Part shown: positions 61,065-64,000 of the stretch, one piece after another
Position numbering within the stretch: position 1 is the stretch's first letter
How the letters are laid out: each line of letters begins with the position of its first letter
Assembly: GCA_947561715.1 (NCBI GenBank)
Contig: OX387201.1
Span: 14,832,001 to 14,896,000 of the forward strand
Origin: Ascidia mentula
Taxonomy: Eukaryota; Chordata; Ascidiacea; Phlebobranchia; Ascidiidae
Direction: 5' to 3'
Length of the DNA stretch: 64,000 bases
The notes under the pieces: model-generated
Told to the model about the DNA's origin: nothing
What the model saw: only the letters and a program-made list of their open reading frames with translations
Database searches by the model: none
Translations under genes and position numbers: made by a program

Positions 61065-61138
61065 GTCGTCAAAAGGCGCGCGACTCCATGGTGAGCAAAG
61101 CAGATAGATTCAGGTCGAAAAGGAAAGTCGGATCATAA
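61065..61138 (+). CDS. Candidate terminal exon, orphan
   Basis: Acceptor TTTCTCTGTCAG followed by a frame reading RQKARDSMVSKADRFRSKRK, three more residues and TAA. A GTGAGC donor sits inside it, so it could also be an internal exon leading to the block at 61,910. No upstream exon was identified and the product is unknown. Confidence 0.3.
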
Positions 61139-61909
61139 ATCTTATTTCGATTTCGAACAAAGGAATATCTCCTATCAGTTTCGTCGCAAATGTTGTTTAA
61201 ACGAGACCATGTCCGTATACATAGGAACGTAGGCATTGTTAGGTGCCACAGGCTTGGTATCCAAAACATTTAAATGTGGACAACGTGTACGAGGTCACGA
61301 GTTTATTATTTTCTGACTATCTAAGTTTTATTGAATTTGGTCGTTTAGATGAACTTTTAGTTGTAATAATATTATGAGAAAATATTGCGTTTATTTTTTA
61401 TAAATAATGTGTAAAGTTTTTTGCACCCGAGTATGTCTGTACTAAACAAGCTGTTAAAAGTCTCTACATGTGTGCTGTAAAAAACAAGTATTGCAGATAG
61501 ATGATATGTAATACTATACAATAGATAGTATTTGACCAGGTTCATTGCCAGTGGTTTGGCTCTGTAACGTCTTTTAGAAACAATTACACGTTTTGTTTCG
61601 ACCGTTTGTTTGGTGCGTGACCCTTTCTAACCCCGGTGCGACTTAACATTTCATGTGCGAGAGCGTTTAAACAAATGAATTATTCACCATGCACAAAAAT
61701 GGTTGTGACCGCTGACTGCGCGTTTCTCTGTGTCATGTTCAACAACAAATCATCTCGCATTTGATATTGTTTCCTGTCCAGTTTATAATATTCGTTAGCC
61801 AACCAAAATACGTTTAGATATGTAATAGAGGATTTGCTATGTCAAATTATATAGCATGTGACGGTTGCACAAAGGTTGCTACACCGGATATAGTTGTTAA
61901 CATTTTCAG

Positions 61910-62061
61910 CGAGAACGGCTGCCGAAACAGTGTTTCAGGAAAGTATTGCAGAAGGAGAAATAGGAGATAGGGAAAAATATGCTGCGGCAGCGATTGATTT
62001 GTTGCAGAAACAAAGAAAAATGTTCAGTAAAAAAGGGATAAAATTTGGAAAATCATTTTGA
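61910..62061 (+). CDS. Candidate terminal exon with helical acidic/basic peptide, orphan
   Basis: Acceptor AT-TTTCAG, phase-1 frame RTAAETVFQESIAEGEIGDR, then EKYAAAAIDLLQKQRK and a lysine-rich end, TGA at 62059-62061 (49 codons). The composition strongly suggests a real coding terminal exon on the plus strand. The upstream part of the gene was not found in the window with confidence. Confidence 0.4.
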
Positions 62062-62319
62062 ATTACCATTGCTTGATAGGTTATGAGCGTTTTATACAAG
62101 CGACATGGACGATACCATGCGTAAACACAATTAAATTATTTGCATGTTATTATTAAATCGCCCGACCGTTGTCCGCATTTTATTCTATGATGAAGTGTGA
62201 GGTATTGTTTACAAAAGCTGCCCAAACATTGTAGGGGAAAAATAACTTGTTATAACTGTAACCTATGGTAATTTGACTAGATAGGTTTTGATATTCTTTA
62301 TTCGGCGATCCGAAAATGG

Positions 62320-62595
62320 TTAACACAGGCGCATTTTTTCAAGTACGATTGCTTTTGTGTCAAAGTGGAAAGTGATCTTTTGTGACGTGTCTCGCGGATT
62401 TATCGGCCCAGCGCGGATTATTGGAGGTTGGATGGTTGTTGTTTTAAGGCTTGGCCGTTCGTCGCTTGCATTTGTGACAGATTGGAGTGGTCGGTTTTTG
62501 GAAACTGTAGTCGTAGACGATCTCCCGCACAGCACAAAAGCGTCGGCACGAATAAGCGTGACAAATGGCGCTTGAACAACGCAGATTCCGTTCAA
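62320..62595 (-). other. GC-rich block, open on both strands, unassigned
   Basis: Both strands are open over more than 200 bp and GC is higher than in the flanks. The minus frame (RSSTTTVSKNRPLQSVTNAS) reads slightly more like coding sequence. No splice context or family could be assigned. Confidence 0.2.
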
Positions 62596-62955
62596 TCAAA
62601 CACAAGAGCTGAATGCTATACGAGCGGTTTTGATTGTGTAAATGTGTACAAACATGTTATTCTGGATACGAGGTAAAACCTTGACTGGTTTAGGAATAAC
62701 GTTTTAACCGAGTCGTTGGGTATATCTGTAACTTATAACGGCGTTATGTTTATGAAGTTTTGACCTTATTAAGCTTTGAAGTGTTCATGCACAGAAAATG
62801 AAACACAGCCTCTATTTATCATACTTTACTGTTTACCAAAATATACCTGAAATATCAAAATACGTATTGGCGCAGAATAACAGTTTGCAACCACATTATT
62901 GCAGGAAAAGTAAAATAATAATTTTCTGAATGTCCTTGAACGCCATCTAGCGGAT

Positions 62956-63227
62956 ATGTGTTTAAAGTACCTTCGCAAGTCTGTGTGGAAAACACCGTGT
63001 GGTTCGCTGAAGGGAAGCATGCTGGCAAACTTCCTTAAAACCTTATTGAGGATCATCAAATCCATCTTGTCAAGATGCCTATATACACTTTTTACATTTA
63101 TAGCGATTTGGAGAGTGACGGTTGCTTTACAGAATCCAACCTACTGGTTGCTGCTCTTCGTTCTCTGTCCGTTGGCACTGGAAACGTTTCACGCAATTTT
63201 TATCCGAAAAGGCAACGAAATGAAATG
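62956..63227 (+). CDS. TMEM26-like: First exon of a TMEM26-like multi-pass membrane protein
   Basis: Starts are ATG 62956 or ATG 63022. The second gives a hydrophobic N-terminus (MLANFLKTLLRIIKS) of the usual length for the family. The segment IWRVTVALQNPTYWLLLFVL, then LETFHAIFIRKGNEMKW, matches the N-terminal signature I recall for TMEM26 (GVWRVT...YWLL...LE...KW). The donor GTACGT at 63228 splits the Trp codon. Two membrane helices are visible. Function of the family is poorly known. The following multi-span exons were not found before the window ends. Confidence 0.5.
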
Positions 63228-63784
63228 GTACGTGGTATATGATTTCAACATAAATTCCGGGCAATTTCACAGAGACATAGCAGTAAAAGATGTATAAAGG
63301 TCTCTTAAATAGGCAAGTCGAAGCGAGGAAGTCATGACCGTGTAAATTGAATGTCGCAGTCAATGTTCCATCAATAAAGTGGTCGGCAATCGCAGAATAT
63401 GTTGGGCAGCAGTTTTTTGCAGACCATCGTCATATTAATGACAGGCCTGAAGCTAGAGACTAAAAATCCTCTGTGTGAAAGGTTGAAAATTTGGCACATT
63501 ATTGTGCTAAATATTGTTTACAGATTCTCCATATGTGAACAATATAAATTACAGGTAAAATGTTTCCCCCTATAAGACAAATCGCTGAACACATAACTTT
63601 CCAAACACCTTAACTGACACGTTACTAAGTTGGTACAAGCCAATGGGAACCCTTTAGTTCTATTTGTTGTGATAAGTTCAAACATCATTGGATTTGTCTC
63701 GTCAACGATCAGTTAGATACACTTTAATGTAAGTGTTTTGCCTAAATATTACTTATATTTCAATTTTGCTGCGGATGTTTTAAG

Positions 63785-63967
63785 AAACAAAGCTATTGCT
63801 TGGTCGGGAAAATGCTTGGCAGCCACTTTTCGCACGCGAGAATCAATTCTAATACTGACACCGTAAACATCACCTATAGTTGTTGTAAGCCGGAACACGA
63901 CGAAGTTTACAAACCGCAAGACGTCTCTGAAAAGCACACAAACCTATTGGTGACGGAGCACGAATAA
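63785..63967 (+). CDS. Candidate terminal exon near right edge
   Basis: Reads KQSYCLVGKMLGSHFSHARI, then a polar segment with CCKPEHDEVYKPQDVSEK, ending TAA at 63965-63967. An alternative acceptor at 63792 would join the TMEM26-like exon in phase, but the required internal membrane-spanning exons are absent. It may belong to that gene or another. No family recognised. Confidence 0.3.
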   Translation, partial: KQSYCLVGKMLGSHFSHARINSNTDTVNITYSCCKPEHDEVYKPQDVSEKHTNLLVTEHE

Positions 63968-64000
63968 TAGGCCAATATGTGGCAGTGTTATGCTTGGTTC

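Noticed and set aside
63528..63558. Micro-exon that could follow the TMEM26-like first exon
   Set aside because: Has acceptor and donor, but joining it to the exon ending at 63227 creates an immediate TGA.

Overview
This is nuclear DNA from an animal. It is AT-rich, has GT-AG introns mostly of 200-600 bp, and carries abundant short inverted-repeat elements. The compact genes, the tandem thrombospondin-type receptors and the repeat style suggest an ascidian tunicate (Ciona-like). That assignment is an inference; the sequence only shows a metazoan with motile cilia.

Left block (about 1-11,550, minus strand): three tandem, head-to-tail genes for type I membrane receptors. I call them A (5,895-11,552), B (2,688-5,578) and C (left edge-2,225). 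I traced their exons by splice sites and phase; A and B close perfectly in frame (853 and 432 aa). Each has a signal peptide, cysteine-rich thrombospondin type 1 (TSP1)-like modules, one membrane span and a tyrosine-rich tail built from tiny exons. The last exon of B encodes a textbook ITAM (YxxL-x6-YxxI). The tail of A carries an ITIM-like VTYDQV plus several other YxxI/YxN-type sites. This looks like a paired activating/inhibitory receptor cluster.

Centre and right (13,653-58,585, plus strand): 50 exons plus one optional exon of an axonemal dynein heavy chain of the DNAH7/DNAH12/DNAH3 class. They run from the middle of AAA1 to the C-terminal stop (2,665 codons without the optional exon). 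The first third of the protein (tail, linker and the AAA1 P-loop) is not recognisable in the window. A phase-symmetric 381-nt exon (35,579-35,959) would insert 127 proline/basic-rich residues into AAA6.

One dynein intron (39,680-54,901) is 15.2 kb, far longer than the others. It holds a nested, minus-strand, tandem family of at least four copies of an unrecognised gene. The family has an acidic terminal exon starting with a Cys-Gln-Trp motif. Three copies are preceded by a conserved peptide unit (PHVxGLF...KTFR) that ends in a stop codon two bases before a splice donor. Two copies share a recent segmental duplication with a period of about 3.14 kb.

Right end (58,586-64,000): mostly non-coding, with two orphan terminal-exon candidates and the first exon of a TMEM26-like membrane protein on the plus strand.

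Mobile elements include a hAT-type miniature element with an exact 8-bp target duplication, four long fold-back repeats, an insertion that duplicated a splice donor, and a tRNA-derived SINE family.
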